Positions 26,463 to 35,156 of a DNA stretch of 64,000 nt are shown piece after piece. This DNA is from Allomuricauda sp. NBRC 101325. GTDB taxonomy: Bacteria; Bacteroidota; Bacteroidia; Flavobacteriales; Flavobacteriaceae. The stretch spans positions 992,001 through 1,056,000 of the forward strand of contig NZ_BSQF01000002.1 of the NCBI RefSeq assembly GCF_030268205.1. Direction: 5' to 3'. Position numbers and translations under genes: made by a program. Below the pieces are notes generated by a model. The model was not told where the DNA came from. It made no database searches and saw only the letters and a program-made list of their open reading frames with translations. Numbering within the stretch: the stretch's first letter is position 1; every line of letters begins with the position of its first letter.

Positions 26463-26472
26463 ATGCGAAACG
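26302..26472 (+). ncRNA. Candidate structured leader RNA / cis-regulatory switch
   Basis: Two nested perfect stems close the element: TGCGAAACGTA (26302-26312) with TACGTTTCGCA (26411-26421), and ATGCCCT (26321-26327) with AGGGCAT (26396-26402). Inside are a hairpin CGGG-TGCAAGT-CCCG (26371-26385) and a weaker one formed by CTAC...GTAG with TGTCT/AGATACA. The 9-mer TGCGAAACG of the first arm recurs at 26464-26472, overlapping the downstream ATG (26463-26465). CGTTTCGCA (26413-26421) can therefore pair either with the 5' end or with the start codon, as in translational switches. No known riboswitch class fits; the TGCAAGT loop only loosely recalls cobalamin L5. Confidence 0.6.
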
Positions 26473-26738
26473 GAGATGGTCAAGAAAAAAATTGCCCTAA
26501 TTGCGGCTACGCGAATGCGCTAAGCGCACCCAAAATTTCCCAGATGCTTACCCAAGCACAAATCCAATTGTTGGAATACGCCGATGCCTTGGATGGCCCC
26601 GATCTGGTAAAATCCTTAAAACTGCTGCACAATATTGCGGTGTACCATTCCTCCGAACCTTTGGATGAGGCCGAAAAAGATGCACTCTTCAGCGTAAAAG
26701 GGCTGTGGGAGTGTATTGAACGGATCATTGAAAGTTAA
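26463..26738 (+). CDS. Small CxxC protein of unknown function
   Basis: 91 residues. The N-terminus has a single C-x2-C knuckle (KNCPNCGYANAL), half of a zinc ribbon; the rest is helical and acidic (ALDGPDLVKSLKLLHNIAVYHSS), with one further Cys near the end (LWECIER). No membrane segment. The start codon lies inside a sequence able to pair with the upstream leader, suggesting translational control. I do not recognise a family. Two such knuckles from a dimer could make one zinc site. The gene lies downstream of an OLD-like nuclease on the opposite strand; a link is not shown. Confidence 0.6.
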   Translation: MRNGDGQEKNCPNCGYANALSAPKISQMLTQAQIQLLEYADALDGPDLVKSLKLLHNIAVYHSSEPLDEAEKDALFSVKGLWECIERIIES

Positions 26739-26790
26739 AAGTGGAAAGTGAAAAAGTAAAAGTTAAAAGTTAAAAGGGTTAAGGGTGTGC

Positions 26791-27528
26791 TTATGGCGAT
26801 TGTAAGATTTCCAAAAGCTCCATTGAACTTTCCTTTGCCCGTTCTATTGAACCCAATTGATAATTGTAATATTCTATAAAACCGGCTACGTAATTATTTT
26901 GCATTCGAAACTGTGGTGAGTCAAGGTTGTTTGCCCAGCCTTTTACCTCCGAATGTTCTTTGTTCGCAAAACCGTTTGTGTACAGCGCATCAATATGTTT
27001 TTCGAACTCATTAAACTTGGTGATCTGAAAATCGGTGATCTTTATTTGTACCTCGCTTCTTTGGTCTTGTTTGTTCTTAAATTCTAGAATTGCATTTTTT
27101 AAAGTAGGCGAAAACAACTTTAAATTTCCAGTGGTAAACAAATCCTGTACCGTATAGGTTTTGGTATTGAAATCGCTCAGGGTCAATTGGGCACTGTCTA
27201 TTTTTTCATGTAAAACTTCAATCTCCAATTCGTCCTGCTCGTAATAATCGATATAATCTTGAATTGATTTTTTGCGCACTTTAATGATACTGTCCAGTCT
27301 TTTTATTTCTTCAAGGTCCGCTTTGAGCTCTGTAACAATGTTCTTTTTGTACAGCTCCACCATTGCATTGGATTTACTGCGCTCGTTGGCATTGTTGATC
27401 TGCAGTGCGATCAAAATACCGATGACGACCAAAACAATCTCGCCCAAGGCATATTTTAGGTATCTGCCTGTTTTTCCTTCGTTTAGCAGGCTTTTACGGA
27501 AATTACTAAAGAGACGGAGCATGGGCAT
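26791..27528 (-). CDS. DUF6090 family membrane-anchored protein (paralogue 1)
   Basis: 245 residues. The shared DUF6090 start is present: a basic leader (FSNFRKSLLNEGKTGRYLKY), one membrane helix (~27-44, GEIVLVVIGILIALQIN) and an INNANER boundary. About 195 mainly helical, charged residues follow and should lie on the outer side of the inner membrane. In this copy the NNWN of the other paralogues reads NNAN. The start overlaps the end of paralogue 2 by 23 bases, so the two are translationally coupled. It ends a six-gene run reading leftwards from 32434. Function unknown. Confidence 0.8.
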   Translation of the reverse strand: MPMLRLFSNFRKSLLNEGKTGRYLKYALGEIVLVVIGILIALQINNANERSKSNAMVELYKKNIVTELKADLEEIKRLDSIIKVRKKSIQDYIDYYEQDELEIEVLHEKIDSAQLTLSDFNTKTYTVQDLFTTGNLKLFSPTLKNAILEFKNKQDQRSEVQIKITDFQITKFNEFEKHIDALYTNGFANKEHSEVKGWANNLDSPQFRMQNNYVAGFIEYYNYQLGSIERAKESSMELLEILQSP

Positions 27529-28270
27529 TTATTTTGGTTAATAGCTGGTTGGCCAGATCTATGGCATTTTTATATAGTCCGTGTTGTTGCTGTATCTGAA
27601 AATACCGCCCAAAGACCATGGTCTCAAACGGGTTGTCGTTTATAAAACTGGTTGGGTCAATTTCTTGTGGCGTTCTTGGGTCATCCTTATAATAATCGCG
27701 AATGGGTTTCCAATTGGTTTTTGAATTGACCGTGAAGCTATAGTGTTCGAAAAAATAGGGTTCGTATCGAATTTTGATGAACGTATTGGAAATGTCTTCC
27801 CGAGCCAAAATATGATCTAGTGTGGTGTAATAATTTAAGATCATATCCTGAACATCTTGATCTACATAGGATAGCTCACCTGAATTATTGATGGTTTCCA
27901 AACCACTTTTATTGGGAGAAGTGGACTTCTCCAGCAACAGATAAAACATATACATGGTGGTGTTGTCGTCAATAGGGTCCAACGTCTGGAATTGACGGGT
28001 CAGCTTTTCGGCATAGATCAACGTGGTATCGGTAAACTGGTACATGTAATTGAGTTGCACCAGATCTTCCTTGATGTTTTGGGCTATGGTTTTTAAGTGC
28101 AGATTCGCAGAAGCGGTATTGTTCCTGTTTTGGTTCCAGTTGTTGATGCCCAAAGCAATCAAAATTCCGATTACCACCAACATGATCTCGCCCAGAGCAT
28201 ATTTGAGGTATTTACGGGTCTTCCCTTCCTTGAATAGATCTTGTCGAATGGTTCTGAAGAATTTAATCAT
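27506..28270 (-). CDS. DUF6090 family membrane-anchored protein (paralogue 2)
   Basis: 254 residues. Residues 1-20 are basic (MIKFFRTIRQDLFKEGKTRK), 23-43 form the membrane helix, and GINNWNQN marks its outer edge. The remaining ~205 residues are helical with alternating acidic and aromatic residues and no Cys or recognisable catalytic motif. The N-terminal 50 residues are nearly interchangeable with the other four copies, whereas the outer domains have diverged far. It follows the beta-lactamase-like gene by 32 bases. Confidence 0.82.
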   Translation of the reverse strand: MIKFFRTIRQDLFKEGKTRKYLKYALGEIMLVVIGILIALGINNWNQNRNNTASANLHLKTIAQNIKEDLVQLNYMYQFTDTTLIYAEKLTRQFQTLDPIDDNTTMYMFYLLLEKSTSPNKSGLETINNSGELSYVDQDVQDMILNYYTTLDHILAREDISNTFIKIRYEPYFFEHYSFTVNSKTNWKPIRDYYKDDPRTPQEIDPTSFINDNPFETMVFGRYFQIQQQHGLYKNAIDLANQLLTKINAHAPSL

Positions 28271-28302
28271 GTTTGGTTAGTGGTTAGGTTGAAAAATCAA
28301 GA

Positions 28303-29205
28303 TTATTGATTCATTACATAATCATAAATGGTTTTCGAAATACTAGCGAGTTGTTCTGTGCCCTTATCAAAATCCTTAAGGTTTTTGGAGAGCAGGACCA
28401 AAACATAACTTCGTCCATCTGGCAAGTACACAATCCCAGCATCGTGATGCACCCCGGTAATAGAACCCGTTTTATGGGCCACTTCAACATTCTTGGGCAA
28501 TTCTTGTGGGATTATTTCATTGAACTGTTGGTCTTTTAAAATGGAAATCATGGCTTCGCAATCTGCTTCGGTTCCTGCTTTGTTTTCGGCAATGGCCTCC
28601 ATGATGACCAATAAATCTTTGGCGGTGGTGGAATTGCTCAATCCCAGATCATAGGCTTTTTGGTCCTCGACCCCTCGTAGCACCTCAATGTTATCGGCTC
28701 CCAGATCCCTCATGGTGGCCGTAACCTTTTTTGCATCTACCAACTCTATCAGCACGTTGGTTGCCAAGTTGCTGCTCACGGTGATCATGCTGTACATGAG
28801 ATCTTTGCGGGCTACATTGGTGTTGATCTTGCTGTAGATCACATCATCACTATCATCGCCAATATCCATGCTGTACGGACTGCCGTCCACAATGCTTTTA
28901 AACTCATTGATCAATAGAATGGAATCGTTCAGGTCGATTTTACCAGCTTCCTGTTGTTTAAAAAGCTCGATCATCACGGGCACTTTCATGGTGCTTGCGG
29001 CATGAAATTCTTCGTTTTCATTTATGAAAAGCGTATCCGATGGGTCTGAAAGATTTACAAAAGCCACTGCCACATCGCCTTCAATGGAATCTATTTGAGA
29101 TTGGAGAGTTGATTCTAAAAGCTGTTTTTGGGTGGGTTTGGGTTGACAGGCTGCCAGGCAGCAAAGTAGAAAGGTAAATGGGAGTGAACTTTTTATCAGG
29201 GTCAT
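28303..29205 (-). CDS. Class A beta-lactamase-like serine hydrolase, lipoprotein
   Basis: 300 residues. A lipoprotein signal ends CLAAC (lipid Cys20). The serine-hydrolase motifs are S71-T-M-K74 (AASTMKVP), S144-S-N146 in place of SDN (VSSNLATN), and K245-T-G247 (HKTGSITGVHHDAG). Glu180 in RGVEDQKAYDLGLS is a candidate for the omega-loop Glu, but the loop lacks the usual E-x-x-x-N form, so activity on beta-lactams is uncertain. It may act on peptidoglycan fragments or another amide instead. It is flanked 14 and 32 bases away by DUF6090 genes, which makes co-transcription very likely. Confidence 0.85.
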   Translation of the reverse strand: MTLIKSSLPFTFLLCCLAACQPKPTQKQLLESTLQSQIDSIEGDVAVAFVNLSDPSDTLFINENEEFHAASTMKVPVMIELFKQQEAGKIDLNDSILLINEFKSIVDGSPYSMDIGDDSDDVIYSKINTNVARKDLMYSMITVSSNLATNVLIELVDAKKVTATMRDLGADNIEVLRGVEDQKAYDLGLSNSTTAKDLLVIMEAIAENKAGTEADCEAMISILKDQQFNEIIPQELPKNVEVAHKTGSITGVHHDAGIVYLPDGRSYVLVLLSKNLKDFDKGTEQLASISKTIYDYVMNQ

Positions 29206-29219
29206 TTTGGGTCTGGGTA

Positions 29220-29957
29220 TTATAGTTTTTCCAATTTTTGGAGTTCTGTTTTTAAATTATGGGTATAAGTTTGCATGGCTTGGGCAAACACCAAAATAAG
29301 ACGGGTGTAAGCAAATTTAAAATCTGCCAATTGCTCAAAATCAGCAATCAATGTTATGGGTTTGTTGGTGGCCCAAACGGCATCCCTTGCTGATTTATCC
29401 CCTTTAAAAAAGTAGTTTTCAAAAGGGTAGGAGGACTTCTTGTTCAAAATATCGAAATACTTATCGATCATTGCGCTATTGGCATTGATAAAATCGTTTT
29501 GGTTTTTGACCAATTCCGCCATGGATTTGCGTATTTCGGTGGGATAACTCACGGAATTGTTTCCTACCAAATTTACCAAGGTGGTATTGTTGAAACTATA
29601 GTCTATGCGAACCAAAACCGGAAAATCGTACCGGAATATTTGGGCAATGGTATCGGGATTCGCTGTGGAGGTCTCAATTCTTTTTTGAATGGATGCAAAT
29701 GTTATACTATCCTTTTTTAGTTGAATGATTAAGTTGCTGAGGTCCAAACTGTCCTTTTCAAAATCACTGATCAAGGACATGGAGTAGTTTTTTCTAATAG
29801 CCAAGTTTTTTCGATTTTCATTCCAATTGTTTACTTGTAGGGCGATTAAAATTCCTATAACGACAAGTACGATCTCTCCTATGGCATAACGCGCATATTT
29901 TGTTGTTTTTCCTTCATCCAGTTGCTTTTTTCTTAGGTTTCGAAAGAATTTTATCAT
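29220..29957 (-). CDS. DUF6090 family membrane-anchored protein (paralogue 3)
   Basis: 245 residues with the shared layout: basic start (MIKFFRNLRKKQLDEGKTTK), membrane helix ~24-43 and a VNNWNENR boundary, then a helical outer domain of ~200 residues ending in a Lys/Leu-rich amphipathic helix (NLKTELQKLEKL). Its ATG overlaps the stop of paralogue 4 as TAATG, so ribosomes can pass directly from one to the other. Confidence 0.82.
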   Translation of the reverse strand: MIKFFRNLRKKQLDEGKTTKYARYAIGEIVLVVIGILIALQVNNWNENRKNLAIRKNYSMSLISDFEKDSLDLSNLIIQLKKDSITFASIQKRIETSTANPDTIAQIFRYDFPVLVRIDYSFNNTTLVNLVGNNSVSYPTEIRKSMAELVKNQNDFINANSAMIDKYFDILNKKSSYPFENYFFKGDKSARDAVWATNKPITLIADFEQLADFKFAYTRLILVFAQAMQTYTHNLKTELQKLEKL

Positions 29958-30673
29958 TAGTTGGGTAGTTTTTCTTCAATCATAGCAACGAGTTCCTGGG
30001 ATTCGAGCAAGGCTTTTCCCATAGCTTCTATGGTGCCATCCGCATTTCCAAGGTTCACTTTTAAGCTGATCAGGATAAATTCATCATTTAAAAAAGAATC
30101 CATGTCTTTTGGGGTTCCATACGCTTCAAAAAGCCAATCTGAAAAATGTTCACGGACGTAGGGCAGCCAAATGGATTGAAACTCATTCGTGTCATCCTCG
30201 ATTTCGGCCTGAATTCTGGGTAATGAAAGATCGTAATAGGAAGTTAGTTTAATGCGGAATTCATCATCTTTAATTTGGCCGATGCCCATATCCTTGAGTA
30301 AATCAAAGCCGTTTTTGGTAAATTCAACATTGTGTTTAAGCATTAAGAACCCCAATAGCTTATCAAAATCTTCGACCATTGCCTTTTTATGGTCCAAAAT
30401 GTCAATCACTGTTTGTTGTTTGTGATATTCTTCATTCTTACGGTTCAAGGCATCGTGTAAAACCTTTTGGTCTAAAAGGAGATCATTTTTAATTTCAACC
30501 AAGGCATTTTCTACTTCCCTTTGTTGTTTGTTGCTTTCGTTCCAATTATTGATTTGCAGTGCTAGAAGAATTCCAATGACCACTAGTATGATCTCACCTA
30601 TGGCATAAAGGAGGTATTTTTTAACTCGATTGGTATCCACTAATTTTTTTCTGGTTTTTCGAAATAATTTCAT
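29957..30673 (-). CDS. DUF6090 family membrane-anchored protein (paralogue 4)
   Basis: 238 residues. The start is MKLFRKTRKKLVDTNRVKKY; GK is missing from the usual EGKT box (DTNRVKK), placing it in a subgroup with paralogue 5 (FENRITKY). Membrane helix ~21-42, boundary INNWNESN, then a helical outer domain with the conserved pairing of DLLLDQKVL and LLKDMGIGQI segments. It follows the amidohydrolase by 24 bases and is coupled to paralogue 3 through TAATG. Confidence 0.82.
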   Translation of the reverse strand: MKLFRKTRKKLVDTNRVKKYLLYAIGEIILVVIGILLALQINNWNESNKQQREVENALVEIKNDLLLDQKVLHDALNRKNEEYHKQQTVIDILDHKKAMVEDFDKLLGFLMLKHNVEFTKNGFDLLKDMGIGQIKDDEFRIKLTSYYDLSLPRIQAEIEDDTNEFQSIWLPYVREHFSDWLFEAYGTPKDMDSFLNDEFILISLKVNLGNADGTIEAMGKALLESQELVAMIEEKLPN

Positions 30674-30697
30674 GTATTGGTTTTGGTTGGGTGCTGA

Positions 30698-32434
30698 CTA
30701 TTTTTTAAAAACAGTTTGACCTTCTTTTATGGATTCCAATACCTCGATGGTATGAATATCCAATGGATCTATTTTTAATGGGTTTTTGTCCAAAATCACC
30801 AAATCTGCCAGTTTGCCCTGGGTCAAAGTGCCTTTAGTATCTTCCTCAAAATATTGATTTGCCGCCCAGATGGTCAACGTTTTTAAACCTTCATAAGCTG
30901 AAATCCGTTGGTCTGGACCCAAAATTTGACCGCTACGGGTAACTCGATTTACCGTAGCATCCAAAACCCGAATGGAATTGGGAAAGGTAACAGGGGCATC
31001 GTGGTGGGAAGTCAAATTTAAACCAGCATCGAGCACATCCCGACAAGGCGAAATATAATCGGCCCGTGGTTCTCCCAAAACGGATTCTTTGTGCCAATCC
31101 CCCCAATAAAAGGTATGCATCGGGAAGAGGGAGGGATAAATTTCCAATTCCACTAAATCGGGAATTTGGTCTTTTCGCAAGGTTTGTCCGTGAATAAGCA
31201 CCGTTCTGTGGTCTGGATAGCCAAATTCTGCCTCTGCTGCTTTTACCGCCATTAGATATTGATCAATGGCTGCATCTCCATTACTGTGGCATAGCATCTG
31301 CCATTTATTTTTAAAAGCAGTTTTCACATGTCCAATGGCTGCTTCGTCCGTCATTACAGGATAGCCTTTGTAGCAACCTGTTCTACCTTCGGGATTTTTA
31401 AAATAACAATCGGTTAACCAAGCTGTTTTTCCTTGGGGAGATCCATCGAGGGTAAGTTTTACACCTCCGATCCTAAATTTGTTTTTGTACGCGTGGGTGG
31501 GGACATATTCGCCTTCCTGTAAATAATCTGTCCCTAAAGTAATGTCTGGATAAGCCACTACATCCATAAAAAAGGCGTTGTTTTCTGCTCCTGCGATTAA
31601 GGAGGCTACTTGGTCAGGAGTGGTTCTACCGTCCTGCGCGGTTAAGTATCCTTTTTTAGCATATTCTTGCTGTCCTTTTTGAATGCATTGCATGGCCAGT
31701 TCCGCATCCATTTTACCTAATATGGGAAACAAGACATTGAATAATCCGGCTTCTTCCAAAACCCCGTTCGGATTTCCTTCGGCATCACGACGTAAAACGC
31801 CACCTTCTGGGTCAGGGGTGTCCTTGTTGTACCCCAAAATCTCCATGGCTTTGGAGTTAATGGAGCCCAAATGACCAGATTGATGAAGAATAACAACGGG
31901 CAGTTCCGTGCTTACATTATCCAAATCGGTTGCTTTGGGATGGTCTTTTTCAGCTAATTGGGAATCGTCGTATCCATTGCCCACTATCCAACCGACTTTA
32001 TTGATCAGGTATTTTCCTACTTCGGAATCTTTATAATCAACCAAAGTCTTTATAATAGAAACATAATCCGCACCAGGGCCATCCGGGGGAGGTAGAACAT
32101 TTGCACATAGTGAAGTGAAACCAACGCTGAAAAAGTGTCCATGTCCATCCAAAAAGGCGGGGACCATGGTTTTGCCATGTAGATCAATTTCGTTTACGCC
32201 TTCTGAAAATTGTGCCAAGGCGTCAGCTTTAGATCCTGCAAATGCAATTTTGCCATCTGTTTCAACCAATGCTTCTACATAATTGGGAGTGTCACCTTCC
32301 ATGGTTAAAATATCCCCATTGAAGTATAGGTTCGCTAAGCTTTCTACGGTTTGTTCCGTGGATTCTTTAGTGGTGTTTTTGCAAGAGATGGCCAAAAGGC
32401 TTAGCGCCAAAACTGCGGCATATACTTTTTTCAT
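30698..32434 (-). CDS. YtcJ-like amidohydrolase, lipoprotein
   Basis: 578 residues. A lipoprotein signal (MKKVYAAVLALSLLAISC, lipid Cys18) precedes an amidohydrolase_3 fold. The metal-site start is FLDGHGHFFSVG, followed by DGRTTPD, LTLDGSPQGKTAWLTD, CHSNGDAAIDQYL, RTVLIHGQTLRKDQ and ISPCRDVLDAGLNLTSHHDAPV; the C-terminal GTLTQGKLADLVILDKNP completes the composite beta-sandwich. This is the layout of YtcJ/AepA-type metal-dependent hydrolases acting on unknown amides or imides, here outside the inner membrane. It heads the six-gene run that continues with DUF6090 and beta-lactamase-like genes. Confidence 0.88.
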   Translation of the reverse strand: MKKVYAAVLALSLLAISCKNTTKESTEQTVESLANLYFNGDILTMEGDTPNYVEALVETDGKIAFAGSKADALAQFSEGVNEIDLHGKTMVPAFLDGHGHFFSVGFTSLCANVLPPPDGPGADYVSIIKTLVDYKDSEVGKYLINKVGWIVGNGYDDSQLAEKDHPKATDLDNVSTELPVVILHQSGHLGSINSKAMEILGYNKDTPDPEGGVLRRDAEGNPNGVLEEAGLFNVLFPILGKMDAELAMQCIQKGQQEYAKKGYLTAQDGRTTPDQVASLIAGAENNAFFMDVVAYPDITLGTDYLQEGEYVPTHAYKNKFRIGGVKLTLDGSPQGKTAWLTDCYFKNPEGRTGCYKGYPVMTDEAAIGHVKTAFKNKWQMLCHSNGDAAIDQYLMAVKAAEAEFGYPDHRTVLIHGQTLRKDQIPDLVELEIYPSLFPMHTFYWGDWHKESVLGEPRADYISPCRDVLDAGLNLTSHHDAPVTFPNSIRVLDATVNRVTRSGQILGPDQRISAYEGLKTLTIWAANQYFEEDTKGTLTQGKLADLVILDKNPLKIDPLDIHTIEVLESIKEGQTVFKK

Positions 32435-32587
32435 GGTGTTTAGTGTTTAAAGGTTTTATAGCTAGCCCTACTAAGTTCGATGAAATAAGTTTTGAATACA
32501 AGCTTTTATTATTGAATTTCAGTTCATTAAGGTTGCATGGGGAGAATGTAAAAAACGTTTCTTCTAAATCGGAACATTTTTTATGAC

Positions 32588-33331
32588 TTAAAGAGATTCA
32601 AGCTTTTTTATCTCAGCATGTATCTTATCATGTAATCTTTTTACATATTTCTGGGTATTTGTATACCGAGCAATGGCGAATGTCTTCATACTTATCGCTA
32701 CAGAAACAATATTGGACATTTCCTGGTTTTTAATCAATTCGTCATAATTATTTGGAATAGTCAATAATGCATCATCTTCTAGGGACTCAAACACAAAGTT
32801 TTTTATATAAAATGGGGTGAACGTATTAGAAATAATGTTTTCCATTTCTGCAGGGAAATCAGTAAAGATTGATTTTAATCTAGTCTCATAAATAAAGGAG
32901 ATATCGAGCTTTAAGGAATCATTGGAAATATATGGTAACCCTTCAGATTTTAAATTTTCAAAAGCTGCATTGTTATAGGAGTTTTGATAACTGATCAGAG
33001 GAATAGATAAATAGGATACAATGGTATCATTAAAAGGACGCTTGTTTTTTAAGTGGTTCAATAGAAATTTCCCATGCTCCAGTTGTTCAGTTTCCAACTC
33101 AATAGCGAAATCTAAAGCTTTATAATTGGAAAGTAATGAGTTTTTAATTTCCTTCAGAAGCGTTATTTCGGTTTGTCGGTCCTCTTGTTTGTTATTCCAA
33201 TTGTTAATGTTTACGGCAATTAAAATACCAATTACCACAAGGATTATTTCTCCGATAGCATATAGGATATATTTGGTGATCCTGTTTTCAAATACGGATT
33301 TCTGACGGGTTTTTCGGAAGAATTTTGGCAT
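32588..33331 (-). CDS. DUF6090 family membrane-anchored protein (paralogue 5)
   Basis: 247 residues. The start MPKFFRKTRQKSVFENRITKY resembles paralogue 4, with the membrane helix at ~22-43 and a NINNWNNK boundary. The outer domain is helical and AT-rich in codon use. It lies 154 bases upstream of the amidohydrolase on the same strand, so it may have its own transcript or be the first gene of the run. The five copies share the anchor but have distinct outer domains. Confidence 0.82.
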   Translation of the reverse strand: MPKFFRKTRQKSVFENRITKYILYAIGEIILVVIGILIAVNINNWNNKQEDRQTEITLLKEIKNSLLSNYKALDFAIELETEQLEHGKFLLNHLKNKRPFNDTIVSYLSIPLISYQNSYNNAAFENLKSEGLPYISNDSLKLDISFIYETRLKSIFTDFPAEMENIISNTFTPFYIKNFVFESLEDDALLTIPNNYDELIKNQEMSNIVSVAISMKTFAIARYTNTQKYVKRLHDKIHAEIKKLESL

Positions 33332-33432
33332 GGATGAGGTTGGTTGGTGTTGGTTTTTGAATTAAATGCATTGCATTCTCGGATAATTTACAAAACAATC
33401 CAATAAGTGATTGATAAACATTCATTTATCTA

Positions 33433-33463
33433 CAAAAAAAAGGGCCGCTTCAAGCGGCCCTTT
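33433..33463 (-). terminator. Strong rho-independent terminator
   Basis: AAAGGGCCGC and GCGGCCCTTT form a 10-bp stem over a short TTCAA loop, and the minus strand continues into a run of T. It lies 23 bases after the stop of the Gfo/Idh/MocA gene and isolates it from the DUF6090 run. Confidence 0.85.
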
Positions 33464-33485
33464 CTAATTTATATGGTTTTGTGAA

Positions 33486-34943
33486 TTACATTTCCCATCC
33501 TTCGCGGTAGGTGCGCGTCACAAATTGGTTGGCATCATCAAAATTGGTCACTTTCATGTTCTCCCCATCCCAAAGTAGTTTCTTGCGGCCATAGAATTCC
33601 ATATTGCCTTGCGAATTTTCCCTACGCAACATATAACTACGGATGGCCAAATTACCCATAAGTACCGTTTCGGTCATAGGGCCTGCATAATCAAAGGAAG
33701 AGGTTAATCCCAGGTGTTCCTCGCTTCCAAATCCAGCTTTACAGGCATCTACCCATTTGCGTTGGTGTCCATATTCTGGCTCTGGCATTTCTTCTACTTC
33801 TGGGCCGAAGATTCGGGTACCATCGTTCAAGTATAATTTTGGAGTCAAAGGTGAGCTGTCGTTGATATTGGTGGAAATTACTCCATTTTCACCGTGGATC
33901 AATACCCCATTATAACTTCCTGGTCCTCCAATGTCATCATCCGCAGGGATAATGGCAGGGTGGGATGGTCGAATACCACCATCGCTCCAAGTCATGGTAA
34001 CTGGTGAGCCTGTTTTTTCGGTTTCTTCATAGGTCAATGTAATAAATGAGGATGCCGGGCAACCTTCTGGGTTATAATCAGGCGTCCACATTTGAGAAAA
34101 TACGGTACCTACGCTACATTCCGCTGAGGTCGGATATTTGAGCCCCAAGGTGCGGTATGGAATATCGATCAAGTGACAACCTACATCACCCAATGCACCT
34201 GTTCCGTAATCCCACCAACCTCTCCAATTGAAGGGGTGTAGTTTAGGGGTGTAGGGTTTCATTGGTGCTGGTCCCAACCATAAATCCCAATCGAAATCAG
34301 CAGGCTTGCTATCTGGGTCTGGTGCTGGAAAAGCATAACCTTGAGGCCAAACAGGACGATTGGTCCACACTTCTATTTTTGAAATCTTGCCCAATTTACC
34401 AGAGTCGACCCATTCTTGAACTAAGCCTAAAAGTGGATTGGAGCCCCCTTGGTTTCCCATTTGGGTAACCACTTGTTTTTCACGGGCCATTTCGGTAAGC
34501 ATTCTTGCTTCACGAATATTGTGGGTTATCGGTTTTTGAACGTAAACGTGCTTACCGCGTTCCATAGCGTAAGCAGCTGCCGGGCCGTGCACATGATCGG
34601 GTGTACTGATGGTCACTGCATCGATACCTTTCATGGAATCCAACATTTCGCGGTAATCACTAAATAGTTTTGCTTTTGGGAAACGCTCCACGGAACGCTT
34701 TGCAGACCCTGAAAAATCCACATCACATAGGGCAACAATGCGCTCTCTACCGTCTACGGAAGCATTGGCAATATCACTGGCACCTTTACCACCGGCACCA
34801 ATGGCTGCAATGTGCAAACGATCACTGGGGGCAATAAAGCCCGGACCGCCCAAAACATGCCGAGGCACTATAAAAACACTGGAGGCCAGTGCGGTATTTT
34901 TAATGAAGTTTCTTCTACTACTTGAGGAGTTTGTTTTTTTCAT
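33486..34943 (-). CDS. Gfo/Idh/MocA-family oxidoreductase, Tat-exported
   Basis: 485 residues. The N-terminus carries a twin-arginine signal (SSRRNFIKNTALASSVFIVP), so a folded cofactor-bearing enzyme is exported. The Rossmann domain has HIAAIGAGGKGASD and ALCDVD; the EKP-like signature appears as HVYVQKPITHNIREARML, with the catalytic Lys in QKP. The C-terminal part is the long form found in planctomycete and Bacteroidota secreted members (WDYGTGALGDVGCHLIDIPY). Substrates of these periplasmic relatives are sugars or sugar derivatives; the precise one is unknown. Single-gene unit closed by a terminator. Confidence 0.9.
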   Translation of the reverse strand: MKKTNSSSSRRNFIKNTALASSVFIVPRHVLGGPGFIAPSDRLHIAAIGAGGKGASDIANASVDGRERIVALCDVDFSGSAKRSVERFPKAKLFSDYREMLDSMKGIDAVTISTPDHVHGPAAAYAMERGKHVYVQKPITHNIREARMLTEMAREKQVVTQMGNQGGSNPLLGLVQEWVDSGKLGKISKIEVWTNRPVWPQGYAFPAPDPDSKPADFDWDLWLGPAPMKPYTPKLHPFNWRGWWDYGTGALGDVGCHLIDIPYRTLGLKYPTSAECSVGTVFSQMWTPDYNPEGCPASSFITLTYEETEKTGSPVTMTWSDGGIRPSHPAIIPADDDIGGPGSYNGVLIHGENGVISTNINDSSPLTPKLYLNDGTRIFGPEVEEMPEPEYGHQRKWVDACKAGFGSEEHLGLTSSFDYAGPMTETVLMGNLAIRSYMLRRENSQGNMEFYGRKKLLWDGENMKVTNFDDANQFVTRTYREGWEM

Positions 34944-35093
34944 GTTGTTGTTACGGGTTGGTAAAATTTATTTGCACAACAAGATAGAAAAAATGCCTTT
35001 GAAATGGTTTGGTTTTTAGGAAGGGAACATAAGATTCGTGAATTTTAGTGTTATTTAGTAGTCTAGACAATGGTTGATACGTAAGGGGGGGGT

Positions 35094-35134
35094 AAAAAGG
35101 CGCAGAGCAAAAATCTGGTTTATTGCTCTGCGCC
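35094..35134 (-). terminator. Long-stem rho-independent terminator
   Basis: GGCGCAGAGCAA (35099-35110) and TTGCTCTGCGCC (35123-35134) are perfectly complementary over 12 bp. On the minus strand the stem is followed by TTTTTA. It lies 23 bases after the stop of the outer-membrane protein gene. Confidence 0.88.
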
Positions 35135-35156
35135 AACCTTGAAAGGTCAATTTTAT

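Noticed and set aside
35085..35092. Run of eight G residues as a phase-variable tract
   Set aside because: It lies beyond a terminator and outside any gene or promoter, so length change would have no obvious effect; it may also be a sequencing error.
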